Assembly: GCF_027587205.1 (NCBI RefSeq)
Contig: NZ_JAPDOD010000013.1
Span: 117,667-181,666, forward strand
DNA from: Solirubrobacter ginsenosidimutans
GTDB lineage: Bacteria > Actinomycetota > Thermoleophilia > Solirubrobacterales > Solirubrobacteraceae
Reading direction: 5' to 3'
Length of the DNA: 64,000 bases
Part shown: piece by piece, positions 35,801 to 44,128 of the stretch
How the letters are laid out: the number at the start of each line of letters is the position of its first letter
Numbering within the stretch: the stretch's first letter is position 1
Program-made: the position numbers and the translations under genes
Notes under the pieces: generated by a model
What the model was told of the DNA's origin: nothing
Seen by the model: only the letters and a program-made list of their open reading frames with translations
Databases searched by the model: none

Positions 35801-38253
35801 GCCGCGTGCATCTCGCGCTCAACCTGCTGGAGGGCGTCCGCGCCGGCCAGCCGCTCGGCGCGCTGCTCGGCTACCGCCTCGAGCGCGGCCTGCACGAGGA
35901 CCATCCCGAGCTCGTGCTGGACCGCTACGTCGCGCCGCTGCGGGCGCTCGCGCCGCTGGACGCGATCACCGCCGCCGAGCACGACCTCGGCGTGGCGACC
36001 GCCCGCGCACAGGCGGCCGCGCAGATCTTGAGCCAGCTGCGCCTCAACGACGACGCCGCGAAGGCAGCGGACACCGCCGTACGCAACCAGATCAACGCGG
36101 TGCAGCCGCAGTTCAACGCCGCGCAGGCGAACGCGAACAGCCTCACTTCGCAGCTCGCCTCCGAGCAGGCTCACCTGGACTTCCTGGTCACGCACCGGCC
36201 CGGCTTGTCCGGACTCTCCGCATGGCTGCAGGACAAATTGGCGACCGAGGCGCGAATCGCGAACCTCCAGCCGCAAGTCGTGGCCGCCAACCAGGCCTTC
36301 AATGCGGTGGCCGCAACCATGAACGTCCTGCACGCGCAGCAGCAGTCCACCGCGATGCAGGTCCTCGCCGCCGACCAGCAGGTCGCCAACCAGCTCGCGG
36401 AGGTCGACGCGGCGAACGCCGCCGTCACCGCGGCCCAGGCGCTGCTCGACGAGCTGCGCGCGAGCCAGCCGCGCGTGTCGGAGGCGCTGCGGGCGAGCAA
36501 CGTCGCCGACGGGCTCAGCCTGCGCCGCCGTTGGCGCGTGGGCGTGGCCACGGGCCACTGGGACGACCAGTCGATCCCGTTCGGCACCGCGGGGCTGCCG
36601 GCGCTCGGCAGTCCCGAACAGCGGGCGCTCGACACCGAGTTGCAGTCGCTCGACGACGCCGTCGACGCGCTCGCCGACGTGCTCGTCGCCGAGAGCGTCC
36701 ACCAGCTGGTGCAGGGCAACGCCCAGCGCGCGGGCGCGACCGTCGACGCGCTCTCGCGCGGCGACGCGCAGGCACCCGACGTCGAGGTCGTGCGGACCCC
36801 GCGCTCCGGCACCGCGGTCACCCACCGGCTGCTGGTGCTCGCCGACACCACCGCGACGCCCGCCGGCTGGCCGACCGATGCCACCCAGGTGCGCGCCAAG
36901 GTCGAGCCCGCTCTGGAGGCGTGGGCGGCGAGCGCGCTGGGCCCCGCCAACCGCGTGCTGGTGCGCGTCCGCTCCACCTCGGCGGCCGGCGCCGTGACCG
37001 TGACCAACGCGGATCTGAGCGTGCTGAAGCTCTCGGCGCTCGACGCGCTCGCGATGACGCCCGCGGGCGGTCCGGCCGGAGCGACCGACATCGAGCTGGC
37101 GCTGCTGGATCGGTTCGCGAAGCCCGGCACGACCGTCGAGCTGGTCCTCGACCGCGATCCCGCGTGGACGCCGGCGCAACTCGGCCTCGGCGAGTTCCTC
37201 GAGCTCGCGCGGGCCGTCCGCGAGCTGCTTGAGGGCGCCCGGGCGCTCGACGCGCGCGACCTCGCGTTGCCGGGCCCGAGCACGGACCCAGGGATCGACG
37301 CCGCCGACCTCGCCAAGCGCACCGCGATCGCCACCGCCGCGCTGCAGGACGCGCGCACGCGCTTGAAGGCCGCGCTCGCGCCCGGACAGTCCGCCGACGC
37401 CGTGCGCGCCGCGCTGGGCCGGGCGGCGAAGCTCGGCGTCATGGCGCCGCCGGAGGCCGCGGGCGCCGCGCTCGAGGAGCTCGACCGCCGCTCCGCCGCG
37501 GTCGCCGCCGCGGCTGACGACCGCGCGCGCGTCGCCGCCGCGCTAGGTGACGGCTTCCGGATCCTCCCGCGCGTGACCGCCGCCGCCGGCAGCGAGTTCG
37601 TGGCCTCGCTCGCCACCAGCACCGACCTCCAGGCAGGCGACCCGCTCGCGGCGGTCACCTGGCTGCAGCGCGCCGCCCACGTCCGCGACGGTGCGTCACG
37701 GCTGGAGACCGCGCTGCTCTACGGCGAGGCGAGCGGCGCGCAGCAACCGCTGCGCCTGCGCGTCGCGCAGTTGCCGCGACGCACGGGCGACCGCTGGAGC
37801 GGGCTGCCCGCCACTGCGGCGCAGCCGATCACGAGCGGGCGGCTGTCGCTGGTCGTGCAATCGACGGGGACGAGCGGACCCGCCGCCGGTGCCCCGCTGG
37901 CCGGGCTCGTCATCGACGAGTGGACCGAGGTGATCCCGGACCGCACGCAGCTCAGCGGCCTGAGCTTCCACGTCGATCAGCCGGTCGCCCGCGCGCCGCA
38001 GACGATCCTGCTCGCCGTCGCGCCCGACGAGGCGCACGTATGGAGCCTCGCGAACCTCGAGGCGACCCTGCTCGAAACGCTCGACCTCGCGCAGCTGCGC
38101 CTGGTCGACGGCGAAGCGCTCGCCGCACCGAACAACACACCCGCCGTGCCGCGCCTCGGGCAGTACCTGCCCGCGATCTACCTCGCCTCCGCGCCGGCGG
38201 CCGACACCGTCACCACCGACCTGGGGAGTGTCATGGCCCCCGCTGGTTCCTGA
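32848..38253 (+). CDS. Giant 1801-aa coiled-coil protein of unknown function
   Basis: Start overlaps the preceding stop (ATGA). Residues ~20-270 are a long Ala/Glu-rich coiled coil (DAQARVSAATAARDNEVAAA). A compact conserved-looking block follows: LPVRLETRF (282-290), VRVYPDTLHVDGHEP and later GRQPYGVLPVTSLRR (~616-630). A second coiled coil spans ~1043-1215. The C-terminal region has VIDEWTEVIPDRTQLSGLSF and ILLAVAPDEAHVW (~1690-1730). No signal peptide, TM segment, ATPase or protease motif is visible. The alternating rods and globular blocks suggest a structural or scaffold protein. It is the largest gene in the window. Confidence 0.75.
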   Translation: MTDLAAVVAARTKGQAAEADALVLADRLVAAKVDRAKLRADLAQLPPRIAALQQAVTDAQARVSAATAARDNEVAAANAAEAAAEAAEAASAAADAAVEEARQDLIDIMQEDGGHPPPGLLKAAQKRVFDAERAAIPKRTQAQAARTAANAHNAPVAAANAELQAAQAALTAVTAQLTAANAQLADARARQAAVEALPPKLSTDIAAARTRVTTAWQSWDALLVAAQGAITAAAAQVAAATTPAQVATATAELERLRTELVASENPDDLAALIAADLPLALLPVRLETRFDTGNLLVRVYPDTLHVDGHEPELTADELAWGTSYLAREKAGGATAPSTLEAWRALVDRFGTPRAAWIARAAAAPSPPQRAAAWTRAARTNVLPDRWIALGYRGGERRFAVLGKPIPDSLAVGPDPSDVSAGDPAAPLGAAAHWLVDFNRALDRGMALKIPLAAADSGGFDRLVVLGLRATADGTESARRIAALLDAHHYTDGLAITAAGTPTNNTDAVRSAWTAAGEDAAVSLRNERGAALTASSSDGTVLARALGIALDPFTHVAGAGGVGIAFERALRVALWPATWGYMLDQLLGAVSDDAIAATRTHFLANVTSGGAVPTMRLGRQPYGVLPVTSLRRFKLLDPPDLDAQLAPLLNGLAPAWRAALGGVPRVTPGVDLGAMLATAVAMGPVSMHYSARGLSLPAPDAAAFTRVAQALQPLQTLGLALDPALAHAVFESLVTPLTGPTVAVQPSETAPLPTAQSFVNWLVYNGLETLRTGTPPGGSNALLFALLHHALLRAYTTTAVRILRARGLAAPGEGDEPGLGTPAPTPWSRLTAPLDGVTAAGQTLAGHLDAVRSANSTAGSPVAAQLTEFMEMHAALRQLLAVPAAPLARYAGGVLDLASHRLDAWVTGMATRRLNTLRTKKALGVRLGGYGVLENVRPTSAAQAATHGYIHAPSLGQAATAAVLRSGHLAHVGGPDAPLALDLSSRRVHLALNLLEGVRAGQPLGALLGYRLERGLHEDHPELVLDRYVAPLRALAPLDAITAAEHDLGVATARAQAAAQILSQLRLNDDAAKAADTAVRNQINAVQPQFNAAQANANSLTSQLASEQAHLDFLVTHRPGLSGLSAWLQDKLATEARIANLQPQVVAANQAFNAVAATMNVLHAQQQSTAMQVLAADQQVANQLAEVDAANAAVTAAQALLDELRASQPRVSEALRASNVADGLSLRRRWRVGVATGHWDDQSIPFGTAGLPALGSPEQRALDTELQSLDDAVDALADVLVAESVHQLVQGNAQRAGATVDALSRGDAQAPDVEVVRTPRSGTAVTHRLLVLADTTATPAGWPTDATQVRAKVEPALEAWAASALGPANRVLVRVRSTSAAGAVTVTNADLSVLKLSALDALAMTPAGGPAGATDIELALLDRFAKPGTTVELVLDRDPAWTPAQLGLGEFLELARAVRELLEGARALDARDLALPGPSTDPGIDAADLAKRTAIATAALQDARTRLKAALAPGQSADAVRAALGRAAKLGVMAPPEAAGAALEELDRRSAAVAAAADDRARVAAALGDGFRILPRVTAAAGSEFVASLATSTDLQAGDPLAAVTWLQRAAHVRDGASRLETALLYGEASGAQQPLRLRVAQLPRRTGDRWSGLPATAAQPITSGRLSLVVQSTGTSGPAAGAPLAGLVIDEWTEVIPDRTQLSGLSFHVDQPVARAPQTILLAVAPDEAHVWSLANLEATLLETLDLAQLRLVDGEALAAPNNTPAVPRLGQYLPAIYLASAPAADTVTTDLGSVMAPAGS

Positions 38254-39947
38254 TGCCCGGCGAGCCGATCCGCTGGGCACGCCTCGAGCCCGCCGCACGC
38301 GACCGCGAGCTCGCCCCCGGCCTGGAAGCACGCGTGCACGACCCGCTGTGGCTGCTCGCCCGCCAGTGGCAGTTCGGCGAGTTCGCGGCCGTCGACGGCG
38401 GCAGCGCGATCGTCGCGCAGGTGAGCGCGTCCGTCGCGCCGATGGCCAAGCTGCGTCCCGGCCGTCCGAGCCCCACCGCGCGGACGAGCAACTACTCGGT
38501 GCCCGCCGTGCCGCTGGAGACGCTCGTCGAGGCCGACGACCTGCACGCGGCCCCCACGGCGCGCATGCGGGTCCGCGCCGGGCAGCACTTCGAGCGCATG
38601 CTCGCGGCGCGCAACCTCGGCCAGTACGCGGGGCCCTTCCGCACCGCGTACCCGATCGCGGCGACGACGCCGCCCGTCGCCGACGCCGCCGGCCGGCGCT
38701 TCCTCGCGCTCGTCGCCGGGCGCGCGATCGACGGCGAGAAGCTCTACAAGGACCTCAAGGTCTCGCTGCGGGCCACGCCGCCGGCACTGCCCGCCGCGCC
38801 GGTGATCCCGGCCGCCGACGCCGCCGCCGTGATCGCGGTGGCGCAGGCCTGGGTCGCGTGGTTCGACGCGCTCGCCTTCACGCCCTCCGGCGGACCGGCC
38901 GCCTGGGTGCAGGATCGCCTCGAATACGCGTTCGGGACCGGTACTCCCGACGGGATCGCGCTCGAGGCCGACGAGTACGCCGACGGCCATCTGGACTGGC
39001 ACACGTTCACGGCCGCCGGCACCACCGCCAACCCACCCGCCGGGCGCTCCACGCTCGGGCCGGTGACCGTCGTGCCGACCGCCGTCACCTACCCCGGCAT
39101 GCCGGCCTCGCGCCTGTGGGAGTTCGAGGACGGGCGCGTCAACTTCGGCGCGGTCTCGGCGGAGCCCGAGGACCTCGGCCGCATGCTGCTCTCGGGCTTC
39201 GCGCTCGTCTACGGGGCCGATTGGCTGATGGTCCCGCTCGAGGTGCCGGTCGGCACGCTCGTCCGCATCACCCGCCTCGACGTCAAGGACACCTTCGGGC
39301 GCACGACCACGGTCGGGCCGACGGCGCCGGGCGGCGAATGGCGGATGTTCGAGCTCTCGCGCGCGGAGGGCGGCTCCGAGGACGCGCTGCTCGTCGCGCC
39401 CGCGCTCGGCGCGAGCCTCCAGGGCCGCGACGTCGAGGACGTCCTGCTCCTGCGCGATGAGGTGGCCAACCTCGCGTGGGCGGTCGAGAAGGCGGTCGAG
39501 GGCGAGGACGGGCTGCCCGCCGACCAGGCGCGGGCCGCCGGCGAGGCCGCTGCTCCCGCTCCGCCGGTGCCACCCCCGGACGGCGCCGTGCCCTATCGCC
39601 TGCGCACCGACCCGCCGCCGTATTGGTTCCCGCTGATGCCACAACGCGCAGTGGCGACCAACCCGTCGATGTCGTTCCGCCTCGGTGCGCTTCCGCGGGT
39701 CAGCCCGAGCGGTCCGGTGACGCCGCTGCGCCCGCGCGGGCGGCTGCTGACGCCGCTGTCGAAGGACCCCAAGCTCCTGTTGCGCGAGGACGAGGTCCCG
39801 CGTGAGGGCGCACGGGTCACCCGCGCCTACCAACTCGCGCGCTGGATGGACGGCAGCACGTTCCTCTGGCTCGGCCGGCGCAAGACGGTCGGGCGCGGCG
39901 AGGGCTCCAGCGGGCTGCGGTTCGACACGACCGAGCCGCCGACGTGA
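38253..39947 (+). CDS. Uncharacterised 564-aa protein with DPLWLLARQWQ motif
   Basis: Its ATG shares one base with the preceding stop (TGATG). The N-terminus contains RWARLEPAARDRELAPGLEA and then DPLWLLARQWQFGEF (30-44), a motif I recall from uncharacterised proteins in other bacteria. Later blocks include SRLWEFEDGRVNFGAV, MLLSGFALVYGADWLMVPLE and RLDVKDTFGRTT. The C-terminal part has PYRLRTDPPPYWFPLMP. It is soluble with no export signal. It is the last gene of the operon, followed by a hairpin at 39957-39985. Function unknown. Confidence 0.75.
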   Translation: MPGEPIRWARLEPAARDRELAPGLEARVHDPLWLLARQWQFGEFAAVDGGSAIVAQVSASVAPMAKLRPGRPSPTARTSNYSVPAVPLETLVEADDLHAAPTARMRVRAGQHFERMLAARNLGQYAGPFRTAYPIAATTPPVADAAGRRFLALVAGRAIDGEKLYKDLKVSLRATPPALPAAPVIPAADAAAVIAVAQAWVAWFDALAFTPSGGPAAWVQDRLEYAFGTGTPDGIALEADEYADGHLDWHTFTAAGTTANPPAGRSTLGPVTVVPTAVTYPGMPASRLWEFEDGRVNFGAVSAEPEDLGRMLLSGFALVYGADWLMVPLEVPVGTLVRITRLDVKDTFGRTTTVGPTAPGGEWRMFELSRAEGGSEDALLVAPALGASLQGRDVEDVLLLRDEVANLAWAVEKAVEGEDGLPADQARAAGEAAAPAPPVPPPDGAVPYRLRTDPPPYWFPLMPQRAVATNPSMSFRLGALPRVSPSGPVTPLRPRGRLLTPLSKDPKLLLREDEVPREGARVTRAYQLARWMDGSTFLWLGRRKTVGRGEGSSGLRFDTTEPPT

Positions 39948-39956
39948 CCGAGGAGC

Positions 39957-39985
39957 GGAGCCGCGGCTGACCAGGCCGCGGCTCC
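39957..39985. terminator. Hairpin between convergent genes, likely bidirectional terminator
   Basis: Perfect 11-bp arms (GGAGCCGCGGC) with a 7-base loop lie 10 bp after the stop of the five-gene operon and 13 bp from the end of the convergent GH3 gene. There is no T-tract, which is common in very GC-rich actinobacteria. A smaller dyad ACCCC/GGGGT follows at 39991-40006. Confidence 0.7.
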
Positions 39986-39997
39986 CCCGTACCCCTG

Positions 39998-42900
39998 CTA
40001 CGGGGTCGTCGTCGACAGCGTGAAGGTCAGCGTGGAGCTGTAGCTGCCGGTGCGGAGCGCGTCAGTGGCTCCGATGTGCTGGCTGAACCCGATCGTCGAG
40101 AGCCCGTGGGTCACCGGGCCCGACCACGTCGAGGGCGTGATCGTCACCCCCAGCGGCGACGGGAGCGAGAACGCGCCGTTGGTGAGGTGGGTGGGACCCG
40201 AGACGCTCAACGTCGCGTCTCCCGCGGTCGAAACCACGTCGGCCGTGGTGGCGGCGGTGTAGTCCTTCGCCACGCCCGGAGTGAACGCGCCGAAGCTCGC
40301 CGGCGCGCCCAGCGTGAGGCCGAGCGTAGCGGGCACGGTGCCGCCCACGCCGCCCACGGGACCGGTGGCGGTGGCGGAGGTCGCGATCCGGAAGTAGTCG
40401 AACCCGACCGTCAGATCCGTGCCGGTCCCGGCGCGATTGTAGGCGAAGACGCCGACCTTGACGTTGCTCAGGCTGTCGCCCTCGTCGTAGACGAACACCC
40501 AGTTGGTGCCATCGACCGAGTAGTACGTCTTGTAGCGCTGGCCGGTCTTGATCATCTTCAGCCACAGGTTGCCGCCGGTGACGCCGAGGCTCGCCGTCGG
40601 GACGCTCGCGAGCACCGTGGCGATCGGCGTGGTGTACGCCGGCGCCGGGGTGAACGAGAAGTCCTCCTGCGTCTCGACGAGCTGCGCCGTGTTGCCGGTG
40701 AACTCCCAGTCCAGCTTGAGGTAGTCGTTGTCGTCCTGGTAGGCGATGATCCCGCCCTGCTGCGTCGCGGTGTGCGGCGTGACGTTGAAGTTCAGCTTGG
40801 ACTCCATCGTCCAGTCGCCGACCACCGGCTGCAGGAGCAGGTTCTTGGCGGTGTTGGTGGTCGAGTTGAGGTCACCGGCCTCGGGCGTGATGTTCAGCGC
40901 GCCGCCCGACTCGCTCTCGGTCGCCGGGTTCTGGCGCACCCAGCTCCACTGCGGACCGGGAGCGGCGTCGTTGAACTCGTCGCTCTTGCCCGCGCCGCCG
41001 AAGTTGACCGTGTAGGTGAACGGCGTGCCGTCCGGGCCGGTCGCGACGACGGTCGCCGCCCCCGGGAACCCGGTCGCCTGCGTCACGCTCACGGTGGCCG
41101 ACGGGTCATCCGACGTCGCGGTGACGGTCGGGATCGCGCTGCCGTCCGCCAGCACGACGTCGTAGCTGTACTTGTCCGGGCTGAAGCCCGTGAGCGGCTG
41201 CCCGTCGACGGTGATGCCGCCGAGCTGGGCGACGACCTTCACGACGAACGTGGTCGACTTCGTCACACCGGCCTGGGTCGCGTTGACCGTGACCGTGGCG
41301 ACGCCGTTCGAGACCGTCTTGATCGTCGAGCCGTCGACCGAGACGACGCCCGGCCGGTTGCTCGAGTAGCTGAGCGACATGCCCGCCGGGAGGTCCTTGT
41401 GGGCGCCCTTGGACACGTAGCCCCAGAGCGTGTCGTCGTTCATGGCGACCGTGGCCTGCGGGTCGATCGTCGCGCCGACCGGGAACTCCACGCGCGTGGC
41501 GATGTCCCGCGCGGCGTCGGACTCCTTGATGACCGGCTTGACGGTCACGACCGACGGCTTGGGCGTGATCGCGCCGCTGACGTTGATCGTGTCCTGCGCG
41601 GCGATGTCGGCGTCGGCGCTGGACTGCGAGATCTCCACCCCGTAGCGCCCGTCGTCGACCACCCACTTGCCGTTGTCCGAGAATGCCAGGTCGGGCACGT
41701 TGACCTTGACCTGCACGGTCTTGGTCTGACCCGGGTCGAGCGTCACCTGGGCGAAGCCCTCGAGGCGCTTGACCGGGCGCTGCTGGGCGGCGGTCGCATC
41801 GGGCGTGGTGACGTAGAGCTCGACCGTGTCGGTGCCCGCCGTCGTGCCGGTGTTCTTGACGTCGACGCTCGCGGTGAACGAGTCATTCGCGTCGAGCGTC
41901 TTCTTGTCGATCACGAGGTTCGAGGTCGCGAACGTCGTGTAGCTGAGGCCGAAGCCGAACGGGTACGAGACGGGGCCCGTGAAGTACTGGTAGGTGCGGC
42001 CCTTGCCACCGGCCGCGGTCGGCCGGATCGTGTAGTCCGTCGTCGCCGGCAGGTCGTTGATGTCGGCCGCCCAGATCGACGGGGTGCGGGCGGACGGGTC
42101 GTACTTGCCGAGGACGACGTCGGCGAGCGCGTCGCCCTTGCGCATGCCGTTGTAGGAGCTCCACAGCAGGGCGGAGGTCGTCGGCTCGAATGGCCGCACG
42201 TCGACCGGCCCGATCGTCTCCATGTAGACGATCGTCTTCGGATTGGCGGCCTCGACCTGCGTGATCAGCGAGCCCTGGGCGCCGGGGAGCGTGACCGCGG
42301 TGCGGTCGATGTCCTCGGTCGCGGTGCCCGCATCGGTGCCCGCGTAGACGATCACCGCGTCGTAGTTGGCGGCGGCCGCGACGGCGGCGGGGTCGACGGC
42401 GGTGAGCGCCGCCGCGGTCGTGCCCGTGCCGGTGAAGCCCTTCATGTAGTCGACCGTGGCGTCGGGATCGATTGCCGTGATCGCGTTCTTGAGGCCGTTG
42501 TAGCCGTTGATCTCCTTCGCGACGCCGGCTGCGCCTTCAGTGGCCGAGTAGCCGCCCAGGTACATCGACGACGGGTTCGCGAAGTAGCCGAGCACGAGCA
42601 CCTTGTACGCGCCCGAGGTCGGGGGCTTGAGCGGCAGCAGGCCCTTGGTGTTCTTCATCAGGACGATCGACTTGTCGGCCGACTCGCGAGCGAGATCCAG
42701 GCGCGGCTGCGTGACCGTCACGGCGTTGTTGGCGTTGCTGTTGACCCAGCTGCCGGCGGCGACGGCCGAGCGGGCCTTGGCGACCCACGGCACGCTGTCG
42801 GCCGCGTCGAACTCGCCGGTCTGCATGCGCGCGGTGAAGAGGCGCACGAGCGCGGCATCCATGTCGTTGACGTTGAACGTGCCCGTCTGCGTCTGGATCG

Positions 42901-43969
42901 CCGAGTTGGAGGCGACCGGGGCCGAGTCGAGGTAGTTGTAGCCGTCCTTGTAGCCGGCGTTGCAGTCCAGGTCCTCGCCCGCGGTGATCGTGAAGGCGTT
43001 GCGCTCGATGTTGTTCAGCGGGCGCGTCCACGACGGCGGCTGCCAGTGGTGGCCGGCGACGACCTCGTAGGTCGCGTCGCAGTCAGACGTGAAGTAGCCC
43101 TCAAAGCCGAACGTCTGGCGCATCAGGTTGTCCATCAGATACGGGTCCGCCGCGGTCGGCGTCCCGTTGATGGAGTTGTAGGAGGACATGACCGAGCCCG
43201 GCTGGGAGTCCTCGACGACGCCGCGGAAGGCCTTCGTGTAGTACTCGCGCAGCGTCCGGTCGTCCATGTCGGAGGACCCGGTGCGGCGGTTGACCTCGCT
43301 GTTGTTGGCGGCGTAGTGCTTGATCGTCGTGATCGTCTTGTGGTAGCCGCCCGACTCGGGCAGGAGCTTGCCTGACTCGTCCTTGCCCTCCATGCCGTCG
43401 ACGAACTGGTCGACCTCCTTGTTGACCAGCAGCGGGTCCTCGCCGTAGGCCTCGTCGTTGCGGCCCCAGCGGGGGTCGCGCTCGAGGTTCATCGTCGGCG
43501 AGTAGAAGTCCAGGTTCTCCGAGTTGCCGGTCGTCACCTCGCGCGCCTCGTCGCCGATCTGGCTCGCGACGCGGTAGATCAGATCCGGGTTCCAGGTCGA
43601 CCCGAGTGACTGGTCGATCGGGTACGACGTGGTGTTCGTGAGCGTGGTGGCATTGCCACTGGTCGCCGTCTGCGACCGGGACACGCCGTGGAGCGCCTCG
43701 TTCCACCACCCGTAGGCGGGCACGCCGAGGCGTGTGATCGCCGGCGACTGGCTCGAGACCATCTGCGACGCCTTCTCCTGCAACGTCATGCGCGAGACGA
43801 GATCCGCCGCGCGCTCCTGAAACGAGTACGACGTATCCAGGTAGATCGGGGTTGGCGCCGCCGCGGCCGGCTCGGCCCCGGCGGCTCGCTGGATGTTCGA
43901 CGCGCCCGCGACCGCGACGACGCAGATGCTTCCGGTCAGGGCGATGAGCCCCACCCGACGCTGTTTCAT
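39998..43969 (-). CDS. Secreted multidomain GH3 glycoside hydrolase (beta-xylosidase/glucosidase-like)
   Basis: This 1323-aa exported enzyme starts with a signal peptide (MKQRRVGLIALTGSICVVAV). The GH3 N-terminal barrel has KHYAANNSEVNRR and the nucleophile Asp296 in FTSDCDATY, a pattern of the xylosidase/arabinofuranosidase branch. The GH3 C-terminal domain (VLMKNTKGLLPLK), a fibronectin-like domain (YPFGFGLSYTTF onward), a Big2-like repeat (~860-950), a concanavalin-like DUF1349-type region (~1010-1200) and a last beta domain follow. It probably trims plant polysaccharides outside the cell. A strong AGGAGGAG site precedes the start. I see no anchor signal. Confidence 0.88.
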   Translation of the reverse strand: MKQRRVGLIALTGSICVVAVAGASNIQRAAGAEPAAAAPTPIYLDTSYSFQERAADLVSRMTLQEKASQMVSSQSPAITRLGVPAYGWWNEALHGVSRSQTATSGNATTLTNTTSYPIDQSLGSTWNPDLIYRVASQIGDEAREVTTGNSENLDFYSPTMNLERDPRWGRNDEAYGEDPLLVNKEVDQFVDGMEGKDESGKLLPESGGYHKTITTIKHYAANNSEVNRRTGSSDMDDRTLREYYTKAFRGVVEDSQPGSVMSSYNSINGTPTAADPYLMDNLMRQTFGFEGYFTSDCDATYEVVAGHHWQPPSWTRPLNNIERNAFTITAGEDLDCNAGYKDGYNYLDSAPVASNSAIQTQTGTFNVNDMDAALVRLFTARMQTGEFDAADSVPWVAKARSAVAAGSWVNSNANNAVTVTQPRLDLARESADKSIVLMKNTKGLLPLKPPTSGAYKVLVLGYFANPSSMYLGGYSATEGAAGVAKEINGYNGLKNAITAIDPDATVDYMKGFTGTGTTAAALTAVDPAAVAAAANYDAVIVYAGTDAGTATEDIDRTAVTLPGAQGSLITQVEAANPKTIVYMETIGPVDVRPFEPTTSALLWSSYNGMRKGDALADVVLGKYDPSARTPSIWAADINDLPATTDYTIRPTAAGGKGRTYQYFTGPVSYPFGFGLSYTTFATSNLVIDKKTLDANDSFTASVDVKNTGTTAGTDTVELYVTTPDATAAQQRPVKRLEGFAQVTLDPGQTKTVQVKVNVPDLAFSDNGKWVVDDGRYGVEISQSSADADIAAQDTINVSGAITPKPSVVTVKPVIKESDAARDIATRVEFPVGATIDPQATVAMNDDTLWGYVSKGAHKDLPAGMSLSYSSNRPGVVSVDGSTIKTVSNGVATVTVNATQAGVTKSTTFVVKVVAQLGGITVDGQPLTGFSPDKYSYDVVLADGSAIPTVTATSDDPSATVSVTQATGFPGAATVVATGPDGTPFTYTVNFGGAGKSDEFNDAAPGPQWSWVRQNPATESESGGALNITPEAGDLNSTTNTAKNLLLQPVVGDWTMESKLNFNVTPHTATQQGGIIAYQDDNDYLKLDWEFTGNTAQLVETQEDFSFTPAPAYTTPIATVLASVPTASLGVTGGNLWLKMIKTGQRYKTYYSVDGTNWVFVYDEGDSLSNVKVGVFAYNRAGTGTDLTVGFDYFRIATSATATGPVGGVGGTVPATLGLTLGAPASFGAFTPGVAKDYTAATTADVVSTAGDATLSVSGPTHLTNGAFSLPSPLGVTITPSTWSGPVTHGLSTIGFSQHIGATDALRTGSYSSTLTFTLSTTTP

Positions 43970-43997
43970 GCCTCTCCTCCTGGCTTACGACACCGAC

Positions 43998-44011
43998 TTG
44001 CCTTAAGGCAA
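43998..44011. promoter_or_regulatory. 14-bp perfect palindrome upstream of the GH3 gene
   Basis: TTGCCTTAAGGCAA lies 28 bp upstream of the GH3 start, in an AT-richer stretch. It is a good candidate operator for a sugar-responsive repressor. LacI-type operators usually have a central CG, so the binder could be another family. Confidence 0.45.
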
Positions 44012-44050
44012 CGGCCAGTATCACCTCGAAGCCATCGGAATGCATGAGAT

Positions 44051-44105
44051 TGCGTAATGTGGCCCGATCGACACCCCGTGACGGGCCCTTACGCAGAATC
44101 TTTCC
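44051..44105 (-). terminator. Long hairpin downstream of rpoB
   Basis: Arms TGCGTAA/TTACGCA (44051-44057 and 44099-44105) enclose a second stem GGCCCG/CGGGCC. The structure starts 23 bases after the rpoB stop and would end a monocistronic rpoB transcript. No U-tract follows. It supports the view that no rpoC is co-transcribed here. Confidence 0.55.
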
Positions 44106-44128
44106 AAATAGTTCGTGGAGCGCCCCGT

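Noticed and set aside
32425..37179. Minus-strand open frame of more than 1500 codons antisense to the giant coiled-coil gene
   Set aside because: It is extremely Arg/Gly/Ala/His-rich with no domain pattern, as expected for the complement of a high-GC gene; the plus-strand gene is coupled to its neighbours.
24598..39985. Prophage or tailocin identity for the large operon
   Set aside because: No terminase, portal, capsid, sheath, baseplate or integrase signature was seen; only large size and coiled coils recall phage proteins.
40076..43375. Plus-strand open frame of about 1100 codons opposite the GH3 gene
   Set aside because: Composition is Arg/Asp/Val-rich without motifs, while the minus strand encodes a clear GH3 enzyme.
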